Source of the DNA: CAYUPY01 sp964446595
GTDB taxonomy: Bacteria > Patescibacteriota > Dojkabacteria > J137 > JAEUSD01
Direction: 5' to 3'
Length of the DNA: 64,000 bases
Assembly (NCBI GenBank): GCA_964446595.1
Contig: CAYUPY010000001.1
Location: forward strand, 1 to 64,000
The notes below the pieces were generated by a model that was not told where the DNA came from, made no database searches, and saw only the letters and a program-made list of their open reading frames with translations. Positions 1 to 9,821 of this stretch are shown in pieces (position 1 is the first letter of the stretch; each line of letters starts with the position of its first letter). Made by a program: the position numbers and the translations under genes.

Positions 1-609
1 GAGCCAGGAGAAATCAACAAATTCTTGAGTGAAGTCCGCCTGCGCCTGGGAGATTTTCTTAACCTTCGTGATCCTAAATAATTAGCGTTTGTCTGGATTA
101 CAGATTTCCCTTTCTACGACAAAGACGAAGACTCTGGCAAGCTGGACTTTGGCCACAACCCATTTTCGATGCCTAAGGGTGGAATTAATGCCTTTGATGT
201 GGATGATCCTTTGGAAATTGAAACACAGCAATACGACTTAGCAGTAAACGGCTACGAGATATTGTCTGGATCAATTCGTAACCACGACCCGGAAGTGATG
301 GTAAAGGCCTTTGAAACAATAGGATATGACCGCGAAGAGGTAATACGTCGGTTCGGAGGGTTATACAACGCGTTCCAATACGGCGCACCACCACACGGTG
401 GTTGGGCAATCGGGTTTGACCGTCTATTCATGGTTCTGACAGATGAGCCAAACATTCGTGACGTGTATGCTTTCCCAAAGAACCAAAAAGGAGAAGATCT
501 AATGATGGAGGCTCCTAGTTTGCTTCCCGAAAAAGATCTAGAAGTGTTGGGTATAGAGCTAACCCCTAAGGTAAAAATGGCGCTTAAAAAACAACAGGGT
601 AGCAAATAA
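1..609 (+). CDS. aspS: aspartyl-tRNA synthetase, C-terminal part, with in-frame TAA
   Basis: This is the C-terminal third of a bacterial-type class II aspartyl-tRNA synthetase, which charges tRNA-Asp. The 5' part lies outside the window. Reading frame 1 is open from base 1 and carries the family signatures [29 protein letters not shown] and the motif 3 block GFDRLFM, followed by [16 protein letters not shown] and EAPSLL. The frame is broken by a TAA at 79-81, between RDPK and [10 protein letters not shown], where homologs usually have an ordinary residue. Everything on both sides aligns with the family, so one G-to-T change (GAA to TAA) would explain it. It could be a sequencing error, a real nonsense mutation or readthrough. 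The first ATG after the stop, at 169, is unlikely to be a true start because it lies inside the catalytic core. Confidence 0.88.
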
Positions 610-664
610 GCATCATTTAGTTTAAACTTTGATTAAGTTGTCTAATATTTATTAATGATTAAAA

Positions 665-2173
665 ATGCCTGAAGAAACTCAGACTCCGTCAGAGAACACT
701 AGTGCGGCTCAACAGCAACCCGCTGTTGTAGCGACTCCTACGGAAAACAGTACTAGTACAGATACAAAAACTCCTAACCCTAAACCAAAAGCGCAGGGTA
801 ATTCAAAGAAAAAAATAATGCTAATAGTTATTGGTGTGGTTGTATTCTTTGGACTAGTAATTGCCGCAATCCTAGCAGCTATTTTTGTATTTAACGCAGG
901 TTCAGGTAACGCTAGAGGCGGTGATGAGTACTCTGCTACTGACCCAGGAGAGCTAACTGCTCGTTTAAATAGCGACTTTAAGCAATCAATTGAAACTGCT
1001 GCTACTGCAGAAGGAATTCAAGAAAACCCTTTTGCCGCTTTAAATACTACTACAGAGATGCAAGCTCCAGGTACAGCGCAAAAGTTTGACCTTAACTTAG
1101 CTTTCTCCGGTACAGAGATCTCTGAAGGTCTTGAATCTAGCGGAGAGATCAAGCTAGCAGGCAACATTGTTTACGGTGAAGATACTGTAAATATGGATGG
1201 GAACTTTAACTTCGCTGTAGGAGCGTCAGGATTTACAGTTACTCAAAGCGGTGAATTCCGTCTAGTGGGGACTGATTTCTACCTAAACCTTGACGAAGGC
1301 TTACTCTCTTCTAGTATAGGATTACCAGAAGGTTGGTTGGTAATCGGAGGAGACGAGCTAACCGATGTCTACAATGATGCTAGTCTTCAAACCCCAACAA
1401 GTGAAGAAGACATGGCTAATCTAGAACAAACACTAGAAGAAATCCGTGCTGTTGAAGGTGATCTTTTGATTAATCCTACTAGCATTGAAAACCGTGACAT
1501 TGAAGGCGTATCAGTTCCATGTATGCAGGCTGAGGTTAATAAAGACTATGTTTTAGCTTTGTTAGCCAGCGCACAGGATACAACAGTAACCCAACTTGAA
1601 TCTGGTATGGAATTCAGCTACCAATTTCAACCTGTGGTAATTTGTATTGATGGTTTAGATAAGCCAGCTTACTATTCTTTTGGAATGACTACTACTTCTC
1701 CTGAAACAGGTGAAGCTGAAATCAACTTTACGTTTGAATTGTCCCCTTTGAGTGAGGCACCATCAATTGTGGCGCCACCAGAGTCAGAAGTTACTAACTT
1801 AGATGAATACTATGGCGGTTCGACCGGAGCTAGCGCTCCGGCCGGCTCTCCTGCAGGTAGAATTAACGCTACCAATGACTCACTTACTCGTAATAACGTG
1901 CAAGCATTAAATAGTGCGCTCGTGCTTTACGAAATTGATAATGGGGAGCTACCTATGACCCAAGATGGAGCTGCATTACCTACTGTTAGTTCAGAGACTG
2001 CGGTTGTATCTGAAGGAGTTTCTGCCAATGAGCTTTCAAATATTTCTGACTATTTACCTTCAATTCCAACTTCCGCTGATGGTCAAGAGATTTATATTGG
2101 CTTACTTAGTGATGGCACAGTAGTGACAGGTACCACATTAAGTGACGGATCTATATATACAAGTACCATATAG
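665..2173 (+). CDS. membrane-anchored surface protein with pilin-like C-terminal segment
   Basis: No family is recognised for the whole protein (502 aa). Residues 1-48 are Thr/Pro/Gln-rich and end in a lysine cluster. A single membrane segment follows (about 50-75, KKIMLIVIGVVVFFGLVIAA), so the long remainder should be outside the cell. Residues 100-390 look like a beta-rich extracellular domain with two cysteines. After a Gly/Ala/Ser/Pro linker near 390-400, the last 100 residues (NVQALNSALVLYEIDNGELP, DYLPSIPTSADGQEIYIG) resemble the C-terminal part of bacterial pseudopilins, without the pilin N-terminal helix. It sits 55 bases downstream of aspS. The pilin resemblance is my inference from pattern. 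It may be a cell-surface or pilus-associated protein. Confidence 0.7.
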   Translation: MPEETQTPSENTSAAQQQPAVVATPTENSTSTDTKTPNPKPKAQGNSKKKIMLIVIGVVVFFGLVIAAILAAIFVFNAGSGNARGGDEYSATDPGELTARLNSDFKQSIETAATAEGIQENPFAALNTTTEMQAPGTAQKFDLNLAFSGTEISEGLESSGEIKLAGNIVYGEDTVNMDGNFNFAVGASGFTVTQSGEFRLVGTDFYLNLDEGLLSSSIGLPEGWLVIGGDELTDVYNDASLQTPTSEEDMANLEQTLEEIRAVEGDLLINPTSIENRDIEGVSVPCMQAEVNKDYVLALLASAQDTTVTQLESGMEFSYQFQPVVICIDGLDKPAYYSFGMTTTSPETGEAEINFTFELSPLSEAPSIVAPPESEVTNLDEYYGGSTGASAPAGSPAGRINATNDSLTRNNVQALNSALVLYEIDNGELPMTQDGAALPTVSSETAVVSEGVSANELSNISDYLPSIPTSADGQEIYIGLLSDGTVVTGTTLSDGSIYTSTI

Positions 2174-2204
2174 GTACTTTTGGTCTGGATAACCTTAATT
2201 CCTA

Positions 2205-2843
2205 CTAACCACTCGCGGTACTTTGCTTATTGCGAGTGGTTATTGTTTTATCTACCAGATCCACATATCCTCTCCATCCTTTCTGGATATATTTCAAGAT
2301 ATATGAAGGGATATTAAATATGTAACGACCAACTTTTTGTACTGTATTTAGGTAATCACGCAAGAAGTCTTTAGTTAAATCCCACCAGCTAGGTTTTGCT
2401 AGTTCTTCGCCGCAGTTAACACAAAAAGACCAGAAAGGGTTAATACGCTCATTACAATTAGGGCAAGTCTTAACCAACTTACTACTACACTCAGGACAAA
2501 AATTATAATCAGATCGTACGAGTGCCCCACACTCCGCGCAAGCGGTGACGTCTTTGTCTAGGATACTAGCGTGAAATAGCTGTAAATTACGCTGTTCTTC
2601 GATAGTATGTTCAGGCCTAATTAAAAGGTAAATAATTAACCCTGGAAAGTTTGCAATTACTACCAATAAAAAACTAGTTACACGTGCTAGATAATTATGC
2701 GTCCTATTGCTAATATCCTTCCATACCCATAACGATACAGCTGCCCAAACGACTAATGGGACAATTACGAGTAGAATTACTAGGTATTGTGGTAGATTTT
2801 GTTGATTCGCAGCTAAGAATTCCGTGATAACATTAGTATCCAT
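2205..2843 (-). CDS. double zinc-ribbon membrane protein
   Basis: A 212-residue protein with two N-terminal membrane segments (about 18-42 and 55-77) and a cytoplasmic double zinc ribbon. The metal-binding pairs are CAECG and CPECSS, then CPNC and CVNCGEE, which is four CxxC knuckles in residues 100-147. The N-terminal pair of helices resembles the short two-helix PLDc_N-type module often fused to zinc ribbons. The C-terminal 60 residues are charged and amphipathic. The function is unknown; zinc ribbons of this kind usually mediate protein or nucleic acid contacts. It is convergent with the preceding surface protein gene, which ends only 31 bases away. Confidence 0.75.
   Translation of the reverse strand: MDTNVITEFLAANQQNLPQYLVILLVIVPLVVWAAVSLWVWKDISNRTHNYLARVTSFLLVVIANFPGLIIYLLIRPEHTIEEQRNLQLFHASILDKDVTACAECGALVRSDYNFCPECSSKLVKTCPNCNERINPFWSFCVNCGEELAKPSWWDLTKDFLRDYLNTVQKVGRYIFNIPSYILKYIQKGWRGYVDLVDKTITTRNKQSTASG
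2207..2241. terminator. possible terminator hairpin between convergent genes
   Basis: A 10-bp perfect inverted repeat (AACCACTCGC / GCGAGTGGTT, 15-base loop) lies just after the plus-strand gene ending at 2173 and inside the last codons of the minus-strand gene. The tail ATTGTTTTA on the plus strand is only moderately U-rich. Confidence 0.45.
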
Positions 2844-2894
2844 TGTTGTGTTAGAAAATGAAATATTACAGTTCTAGATAGGACTATAGCAAAC

Positions 2895-4945
2895 ATGCAC
2901 CAAATCCCGAAATGGAAAATTCTAAAATACTCTAAAAAAAACAGATCTCATTTGGAGTTGGTTAAGCTAGTTACCCTTCCTATATTCCTATTAGTGCTTG
3001 TAGCACTATCTAGTTTATTAATTCAACTGAGAATTTACGCCGAAGAGGTTCCCACACGCGAAAAAATCACTCAAGTACTAAGTAACAAAGGTGAAAATAG
3101 TAAAATCTATGATCGCAACGGCAAGTTGCTCTACACATTCAAAGATCCTATTCAAGATCGTGAATACGCCGAACTATGGGAAATCCCTCCGGTGGTAATA
3201 GCCGCTGTTCTCGCCGCAGAGGACGAAGATTTCTTTAGACACAAAGGAATAGATTATGTAGCGACCGCTAGAGGAGTAGTGACTACTGTTGTTAGTGGCG
3301 GCGAAAGTGTAGTTGGAGGTAGCACAATCACCCAACAATTAGTTAAGCAAACCCTGCTAACCAGTGACCGCACAGTAGATCGTAAAGCTAAGGAGGCCAT
3401 TATTGCGACCATGGTAGAGGAACAATATGATAAGTTAAGAATTTTAGAACTGTACCTAAATGTGACTCCTTATGGCGGCCGCGTGATTGGAATTAAAACA
3501 GCTGCACTTACTTATTTTAACAAACCTTTACATAAGTTAACTCTTAATGAGGCCGCCTTTTTAGTTTCATTAATTCAATCACCAGGTGAATATTCGCCAC
3601 TATTTAGTAATAATAAAAAATTAGCAGAAGAACTATCCGATAGTCGAAGACGTTTTGTTTTACAACAAATACTAGAGAATGAACGGCTAATGAATTACCT
3701 TCAGAGTGGTGATTTGGCTGACTTGGGCTACGAAGCCGCTTTTCACACTTCCACAGTTAAAATACCGCCCATTGCAAAGTTTAGTAATGCAAAAGTTGCA
3801 GAACTACTAGATAAACCACTCAAATTTAAATCCCGTCAGGATAAAATCTCCGCACCGCACTTTGTGTTCTATGTCCGGGATCTGCTGGCAACAGAACCTT
3901 TTAACCTATCACCTCACGATCTATATAGTGGAGGATATCAAATATACACCACTTTAGATTTAAATATTCAAAATATTACTCAAAGAAAGCTGAAAGAAGG
4001 AGTTGATGCTTATGGGCCGCGCTTCGGATTTCAGAATGGCGCGGCTACGGTGATTGATGCCCAAACTGGAGAAATCTTAGCAATGGTGGGTTCCAAGGGC
4101 TATAACCTCTGGAATGATCCTAATAATAAACGCTTTGATCCCAAAGTAAATGTGGCAGTTGCCAAACAGTCCCTTGGTTCATCTTTAAAGCCTTGGGTAG
4201 CTTACCTTGCCTTTGATAAGGCTAACGCTAAGTACAAACAGTATACAAAAATCGTAGACGAATCTTATTCATTCTTAACACCCGAAGGGTGGTACACTCC
4301 TAAAAATGCAGATGGTAGGTTTATGGGTGAGATGACTATCCATACAGCTCTACTACAATCTCGCAATATCCCATTTCTCAAAATAGCCGATGATATTGGG
4401 TCCTGGCAATTACCTCAACTGATGACAGAGATTGGATATNNNNNNNNNNAAAGAACCAGTATGGTTTAGCTGCCGCCATTGGCGGCGTAGATGAGAGTTT
4501 GCTTGATCACACGGCCGCTTACAGCGGCCTCGCCAATGGCGGCAGCGTTAAAAAACACGTCTCCGTCCTGCGCATTCTAAATAGCAATGGTGAACGCATT
4601 TATCAGGGCAAGAAAGGTGTTGAGCTTAAATCGCTGAATGTAGGGTCGGTTGCAGCAGTAAATAACATCCTGGGAGACCGTAAGTTTACCGCCGGGACCT
4701 ACTATCTGAAATTTATCGGTAACCACAAATTGGCAGGTAAAACTGGCACCAGCGACAATAACCGCGACACTTATTATATTGGTTACAACCCCAAACTAGT
4801 TGTAGGAGTATGGACAGGTAATAATGATAATTCACCAATGGTAGCTAACGCTTTTGGCAGCACCACCGCACTTCCTGTTTGGAATGGGATTATGAATGAA
4901 ATTCTCTACTACAGGCCAGATTACCATGTGTGGGGAAGATATTGA
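2895..4945 (+). CDS. class A penicillin-binding protein (glycosyltransferase/transpeptidase)
   Basis: This bifunctional peptidoglycan synthase polymerises glycan strands and cross-links them outside the membrane. There is one N-terminal membrane segment (about 26-47). The GT51 domain shows EDEDFFRHKGID and GGSTITQQLVKQTL. The transpeptidase domain shows the active-site SxxK in GSSLKPW, an SxN triad in QSRN, and KTGTS near the C-terminus (after 4736). A run of ten Ns at 4440-4449 interrupts the gene. The frame before the gap (from 2895) and after it (KNQYGLAAAIGG from 4451) differ, but both halves are clearly one protein. The true gap length is therefore not ten bases, or a frameshift exists there. 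The stop is TGA, which argues against UGA recoding. A 16-bp inverted repeat next to the gap may have caused the assembly break. Confidence 0.9.
4469..4546. repeat. 16-bp perfect inverted repeat beside the assembly gap
   Basis: GCTGCCGCCATTGGCG at 4469-4484 is the exact reverse complement of 4531-4546. A second small hairpin (GGCCGC TTACA GCGGCC) sits between the arms. All of it is inside the penicillin-binding protein reading frame, 20 bases after the N run. Confidence 0.85.
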
Positions 4946-4963
4946 TGCGTTGACCTATTTATA

Positions 4964-7099
4964 TTAACCTTTCAACTCATCTAATAAATCACGCAGCTTG
5001 GCGGCTTCTTCAAATTCTAGTAAATCAGCCTGCATTTGCATTTGCAGTTCAACCTCTTTAATGAACTGTTTTTGTTCTTTCTTACTCATCACTTTGAAGC
5101 TTTCTGCCTTTGCATAAATGTCGCGTTTTTTACGTTTATCTTTCTTGTCCTTCGCGTCACTGTCCTCTTCTTTCATGAATTCCTGACTGATCTTTTTCTT
5201 AATGCTAGTGGGTGTAATGCCGTGCTCTTTATTGTAGGCATCTTGGATCTCACGGCGACGACGGGTTTCATCAATTGCCTGCTGCATTGAGCCTGTTATT
5301 CGGCCTGCATACATTACTACGCGTCCATCTTGATGTCTGGCAGCTCTACCAACTGTTTGGATTAAGCTGGTCTCTGAGCGCAAGAAACCTTCTTTATCAG
5401 CATCAAGGATTGCCACCAGCTCAACCTCAGGCAAATCTAAACCTTCCCTTAGCAGATTAATCCCTACTACCACATCATGCTTACCTAATCGCAGGCTACG
5501 TAATATTTCTACCCGCTCAATGGCATCTATATCAGAATGGATATACTGCACATTAATATCTTCACCTTGTAAGAAAGTAGTTAATTCCTCAGCCATGCGT
5601 TTGGTTAAAGTAGTAACCAATACGCGGTTACCTTTAGCTATTGTAGCCTGGATTTCTTTGATTAGATTTGGTACTTGCGTATCTTTCCACTCTTTTTCTT
5701 GGAGGATTGGCATATCATCATAACCTTTTTCTCTAACCTCACGCTGCAGGTTTTCAAATTCCTCAGGAAGGGAAGGACGCAGCTCAATAATTGGATCCAA
5801 CAGTCCAGTAGGTCGGATAATTTGCTGTACCACACCGTCATAATCTGGATAAGACTCCACAGGTCGTTTAGAAACCTCCTGTCTTGCTAAGTTAAGTTCA
5901 TAATCTGCCGGAGTGGCACTAACATAGACGAGTTGGTTTACCCGGTCATTAAACTCATGGAACTTAAGAGGCCTATTATCTAGGGCTGATCTTAACCTAA
6001 ATCCATAATCTACTAGGTTCTGCTTACGGGACAGATCTCCATGAAACATACCCCGCACCTGCGGTACGGTAATATGAGATTCGTCAATAAACATTAGCCA
6101 ATCGTCCGGAAAATAGTCGAGCAGGGTAGCTGGGGCTGTTCCGGGAGGGCGTCCATCAATATAGCGAGAATAATTCTCGATACCTTTAGCATAACCGGTT
6201 TCCTCAAGCATCTCCAAATCAAAATTTACGCGCTGGCGAAGCCGCATGGCTTCGATGTCGCGACCCTGTTTTTCAAATGCTGCAACTTCTAGTTCCATGT
6301 CGGTCCTAATTTGATCAAAGGCATTTTTGAGTCGCTCATAAGGAGCTACGTATTGTTTTGCAGGGAAAATCATTATCCTTTCTGGCGATTGGATTACTTC
6401 TCCTGTAATCGTATTAATAATACTTATTTTTTCTACATCATCACCAAAGTATTCTATACGTACCGATTCCTCCTCTGCAGCCGTATTAATATCAATCACA
6501 TCACCTCGCACCCTAAATTGACCAGTAAAAAAGTCAAATTCGCTTCTTTCGTACTGCATTTCTACTAGTTGGCGAATCAACTTGTTACGTTCATATGCCT
6601 CACCGACAACTATTTCCCGCGCCAGAGTTTGATAATCCTCTGGATTTCCAAGTCCATAAATACATGAAACTGAGGCAATCAAAATAACATCTTTACGCGT
6701 TAACAGTGATTGAGTGGCCGCATTACGATAACGTTCAATTGTTTCATTAATGCCTGCGTCTTTCTCGATATACAAATCGCGACGAGGCACATATGCCTCT
6801 GGCTGATAATAGTCATAGTAGGAAATGAAGTATGCTACTGCGTTTTCTGGAAAGAATTCTTTAAATTCAGTAAACAGTTGTGCAGCTAAAGTCTTGTTAT
6901 GCGCTAGGATCAGGGTAGGCTTTTGCACATTCTGGATGATGTTGGCCATGCTGAACGTTTTACCTGTTCCAGTTGCACCCAATAATGTCTGATGTTTGAG
7001 GCCTTTCTCCACACCCGCACTTAAGCGATCAATTGCTTGTGGCTGATCACCCGAGGGCTTAAACGGAGAATTTAGCTTAAACGGCTGTTCTAAATACAT
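4964..7099 (-). CDS. uvrB: excinuclease ABC subunit B
   Basis: UvrB is the damage-verifying helicase-like subunit of nucleotide excision repair. It is loaded by UvrA and recruits UvrC. The protein (711 aa, slightly longer than the usual 660-680) begins with PFKPSGDQPQAI and carries Walker A GATGTGKTF. It also has the beta-hairpin region YYDYYQPEAYVP, the helicase block FIDESHITVPQ, and the C-terminal helicase motifs LLREGLDLPEVELV and QTVGRAAR. A lysine-rich linker near 640-670 is followed by a C-terminal UVR motif (FEEAAKLRDLLDEL) that contacts UvrC. It is predicted to be transcribed from an extended -10 box 6 bases before the ATG, giving a leaderless message. uvrA and uvrC are not in this window. 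Confidence 0.97.
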   Translation of the reverse strand: MYLEQPFKLNSPFKPSGDQPQAIDRLSAGVEKGLKHQTLLGATGTGKTFSMANIIQNVQKPTLILAHNKTLAAQLFTEFKEFFPENAVAYFISYYDYYQPEAYVPRRDLYIEKDAGINETIERYRNAATQSLLTRKDVILIASVSCIYGLGNPEDYQTLAREIVVGEAYERNKLIRQLVEMQYERSEFDFFTGQFRVRGDVIDINTAAEEESVRIEYFGDDVEKISIINTITGEVIQSPERIMIFPAKQYVAPYERLKNAFDQIRTDMELEVAAFEKQGRDIEAMRLRQRVNFDLEMLEETGYAKGIENYSRYIDGRPPGTAPATLLDYFPDDWLMFIDESHITVPQVRGMFHGDLSRKQNLVDYGFRLRSALDNRPLKFHEFNDRVNQLVYVSATPADYELNLARQEVSKRPVESYPDYDGVVQQIIRPTGLLDPIIELRPSLPEEFENLQREVREKGYDDMPILQEKEWKDTQVPNLIKEIQATIAKGNRVLVTTLTKRMAEELTTFLQGEDINVQYIHSDIDAIERVEILRSLRLGKHDVVVGINLLREGLDLPEVELVAILDADKEGFLRSETSLIQTVGRAARHQDGRVVMYAGRITGSMQQAIDETRRRREIQDAYNKEHGITPTSIKKKISQEFMKEEDSDAKDKKDKRKKRDIYAKAESFKVMSKKEQKQFIKEVELQMQMQADLLEFEEAAKLRDLLDELKG

Positions 7100-7114
7100 C
7101 AGAACATTATAGCA
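7100..7114 (-). promoter_or_regulatory. extended -10 promoter, probable leaderless start of uvrB
   Basis: On the minus strand the sequence reads TGC TATAAT GTTCTG ATG. The -10 hexamer (7106-7111) is exact and ends 6 bases before the start codon, so transcription should begin at or next to the A of ATG. Confidence 0.65.
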
Positions 7115-7119
7115 GAACG

Positions 7120-7143
7120 ATGGCGCCGCGAACGCGGCGCCAT
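7120..7143. repeat. 11-bp GC-rich intergenic hairpin
   Basis: ATGGCGCCGCG (7120-7130) and CGCGGCGCCAT (7133-7143) form a perfect hairpin right after the stop of the minus-strand gene at 7145-7897 and before the uvrB promoter. No U-run follows, so it may act as an mRNA end-stabiliser rather than a classic terminator. Confidence 0.6.
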
Positions 7144-7144
7144 C

Positions 7145-7897
7145 CTACATCCAAGAGTATGGTGAAGTATCAAAAACGCGTTTGATTACCAATAGATGTA
7201 CCATTTCTACGATTTCACCAGAGGTTTTATCTTGAAATGCTGGTAAGGTTATTTTATATAATTGATCAAAAACGAGCAGCTCACAGCTACCTTCAATGCC
7301 TTGGGGGGTCATTTCTATGTGCACTAGCTCATTCAGCTTTTGTCTAAACTTCAAGACACCTACAGACTTTAAAGCATTAATAAATGCTTTGCGAAAATTC
7401 CAATCATCTAGGACCTTTGTCATAATTATGTTGCGTAAAGCTTTAAATGCCTCCTCTTTAAATAAGTTACTGTGTAGAATAATTTGGGCACTGAAGTCTG
7501 TGGTAAATGACTTAGCGCCACCTGAGCCTAGTATATCTGAGAGTTGCAACAAAAATGCTCCATCGCCTTCTAGCAGCTTACTAAAGAAACGCTGTTGTAC
7601 GCCTTTATGCCCTTTTGCACTGTATGCCGGAATCAGAATGTCATTAAATGCCAGGGCCGGCATCCACACATTTCCATATTCAACAGGCCCAATACAGTGG
7701 CGCCCATTACTAAGAGTAGTCACTAATGATGGCCATAATTCGTTACGAGCCGCATAGCTTAGAATCACGGGAATCAAGGAGTCTTTGTGCGTTAATTTAT
7801 CTGATTCCAGTAATTCATTCAATAAGGTGACCAGCTCGCCATCGATACCACCGCAATTAGTATTCGCGGCCTCAATGAGCCAATTACTCTGGACCAT
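7145..7897 (-). CDS. hypothetical protein, 250 aa
   Basis: I do not recognise this protein. It is soluble, without a signal peptide or membrane segment, and appears mostly helical (for example GELVTLLNELLESDKL, KAFINALKSVGVLKFRQKLN), with a Gly-rich turn SDILGSGGAKS near 125. It lies between uvrB and another unknown gene on the same strand, 66 bases downstream of that gene. The two share a general helical, Leu-rich style but no clear homology by eye. Start at ATG 7897. The helical-repeat appearance suggests a scaffold or protein-interaction role, which is only a guess. Confidence 0.65.
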   Translation of the reverse strand: MVQSNWLIEAANTNCGGIDGELVTLLNELLESDKLTHKDSLIPVILSYAARNELWPSLVTTLSNGRHCIGPVEYGNVWMPALAFNDILIPAYSAKGHKGVQQRFFSKLLEGDGAFLLQLSDILGSGGAKSFTTDFSAQIILHSNLFKEEAFKALRNIIMTKVLDDWNFRKAFINALKSVGVLKFRQKLNELVHIEMTPQGIEGSCELLVFDQLYKITLPAFQDKTSGEIVEMVHLLVIKRVFDTSPYSWM

Positions 7898-7963
7898 TAA
7901 TGTTAATTTGAATATTTTTAAGCATGAGCGATGATAGCAGAAATATTACGAATATATCTCAAA

Positions 7964-9787
7964 CTAACCTTCGTTTTCCCAATAAATAGGAGAAAGATTA
8001 AATGCTGTATGGAAAATCTGCATCTCCATCTGACGTACCAGCTGCTGCCTGGCTTCATTTACCTCGGAATCACTGGCAGTAGAGGAAATGCTTACCTCAC
8101 TTTTGAATTCAGATTGTTTATCAAAAATAAATAGTACGGATTTTGCCTCAATTAAATCGGGCTTCGTCCTCATAGTACTTACTATTTTCTTCCAACTTGA
8201 AAACTTGAGAATATCTATTTTACGGAGTAAGTTAGCAGTTTGTGCACGTGCTCTTGAATCGGAAGCTAGCCATGCAAAGCACTCCTGACGCAATCTTACA
8301 AAATCTTGCAATAAGAATAAACTCGAACAAGTGATTAGATCTACTGCCTTATCTTCGTTCCAGGGTTCAATACCTGAACCCAACGAATCTAAATCTACGG
8401 CTTGGCGCATGCCGGAAGCTACTGAACTTGCTAAGTAGACGAGTCCTTTTAGTCTTCTTGTACGAAAAGACTTACCAAATAGTGTATACGGAGGGGTCCA
8501 GTATCTCTGCTTTCCTTCTTTAATTACCTCCCTAATGGGTTGCCCATCTAAAAATTGCAGGATTATTCGTTGCTGAAATTCTTCGCCCTTACCAAATTTA
8601 TTCAGTCGGATTGCTATCTGATTTAAAAAACAAGTTTCAAAATAATTAAAATCCTGAGTAAGTGCAACCTTATGTAAAAAGGAAAGTGCTAACTCCATCA
8701 GAGTTTCAGCTGGAATATTTCGCTCGGGGTTATCCCTAAAATCGCTCTGCAGGTATTTTAAAGCTTGGTAAAGGATCTGGTCATGATAACCATTATTTAG
8801 GAGAGCTATGATCTCAGTAGCTAGTTCTTCTTGATAATATTGCTGACCTTTTATTTTAGATTTTATTTCTCTCAATCTTATTGCTGCTAAGATATGCTGC
8901 AAATTATGTTCCTCTATAAGGGCTAAGCCATTCTGACGCAAATACTCCTGGGTTAGATTTAGGGCTGCCGTTGGGTTACGCCAAAAATTAGTAAATGCAC
9001 TATAACTATTAAGCCCAAAAAACTTTCTACTAACTAGCCAGGGAAGCGAACTATTAGTGTCACTATCATCTAAACGAATAGCATTCACATTTATCTGATA
9101 GACCAGCGGGGTTCCGTGCTGCTGGAGAGCAAGAGTGAGCAAATAGTTAGCTAAGGTATACTTTAAGGCCAACTGCTCGAGAGGCTGGTTAATTTGCCGC
9201 ACATTATGCGCTCTGTCAAAAACTTGTTCCGATAATAAATAAGATAACCGCTGCATGGTAAGTCTTTGATTCTCTGCAATTGCTTTTCCAAGCTCTCCAT
9301 CTGCATTTATACCGTAAGTGCCATCTAGACTCACATTAGCAACAACTCTTACTGGGACCAGGTCTATCTTTACATCATTCAGTGGCTGAATATCCTCTAG
9401 GTCAATACCATTCCCCTGCAGTAATGAGGAGCCGCCTGAAAAGGCGGCTCTGATGCGCAAACAGTTCATCCTTCTACCAAGATCTAGAGAGAGTTGGTGT
9501 CGGTCTTTGGGATCATAACCCGCAAGTCTGTACATCGGATAATCGCTTTTTAGGATTTCTGCAATCGTAGTCTCGGATGGGTTTGCCAGGGATTCAAATA
9601 CTCCCAGAATCCCTGCTCCGTTATCTGATATAGATTGTGCAGGCAGGAAAAGTTCGACTACTAACCTACCTTCATTATCTACACTATAAAGAACTGCTTG
9701 CTCTCTGATCCTGGTACCAGCAGAATCATAGATAGCCAGGGGGAATTCTCCAGTACTTAAGTGTTCTGGTGTTTGAAATAACTCCAT
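7964..9787 (-). CDS. hypothetical large protein, 607 aa
   Basis: This protein is not recognised. It is soluble with no signal peptide. The N-terminal 100 residues look beta-rich (ATG start, LVVELFLPAQSI), and the rest is dominated by Leu- and Gln-rich helices with many aromatic residues. A ribosome-binding site GGAG lies 5 bases before the ATG at 9787. A 9-bp hairpin with a GAAA tetraloop (9429-9450) is embedded in the coding sequence. The length and helical content recall the 594-aa protein at 57352-59136, but I could not align them and the methyltransferase-like core of that protein is not visible here. Together with its 250-aa neighbour it may be a lineage-specific pair. Confidence 0.65.
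   Translation of the reverse strand: MELFQTPEHLSTGEFPLAIYDSAGTRIREQAVLYSVDNEGRLVVELFLPAQSISDNGAGILGVFESLANPSETTIAEILKSDYPMYRLAGYDPKDRHQLSLDLGRRMNCLRIRAAFSGGSSLLQGNGIDLEDIQPLNDVKIDLVPVRVVANVSLDGTYGINADGELGKAIAENQRLTMQRLSYLLSEQVFDRAHNVRQINQPLEQLALKYTLANYLLTLALQQHGTPLVYQINVNAIRLDDSDTNSSLPWLVSRKFFGLNSYSAFTNFWRNPTAALNLTQEYLRQNGLALIEEHNLQHILAAIRLREIKSKIKGQQYYQEELATEIIALLNNGYHDQILYQALKYLQSDFRDNPERNIPAETLMELALSFLHKVALTQDFNYFETCFLNQIAIRLNKFGKGEEFQQRIILQFLDGQPIREVIKEGKQRYWTPPYTLFGKSFRTRRLKGLVYLASSVASGMRQAVDLDSLGSGIEPWNEDKAVDLITCSSLFLLQDFVRLRQECFAWLASDSRARAQTANLLRKIDILKFSSWKKIVSTMRTKPDLIEAKSVLFIFDKQSEFKSEVSISSTASDSEVNEARQQLVRQMEMQIFHTAFNLSPIYWENEG
9429..9450. repeat. intragenic hairpin with GAAA tetraloop
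   Basis: GAGCCGCCT (9429-9437), loop GAAA, AGGCGGCTC (9442-9450), inside the 607-aa coding sequence. The arms are 9 bp and perfect, closed by a GNRA-type loop. Confidence 0.8.
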
Positions 9788-9821
9788 AGCAACTCCAATG
9801 TAAATTTCATGTAAGTTTTTG

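Noticed and set aside
79..81. Stop-codon recoding as an explanation for the aspS TAA
   Set aside because: TAA terminates many intact genes here and TGA ends the penicillin-binding protein, so a standard code is the simpler view.
5036..6568. Several plus-strand ORFs opposite uvrB, and similar antisense ORFs elsewhere
   Set aside because: They are shadows of strongly conserved genes, with low-complexity or implausible protein composition.
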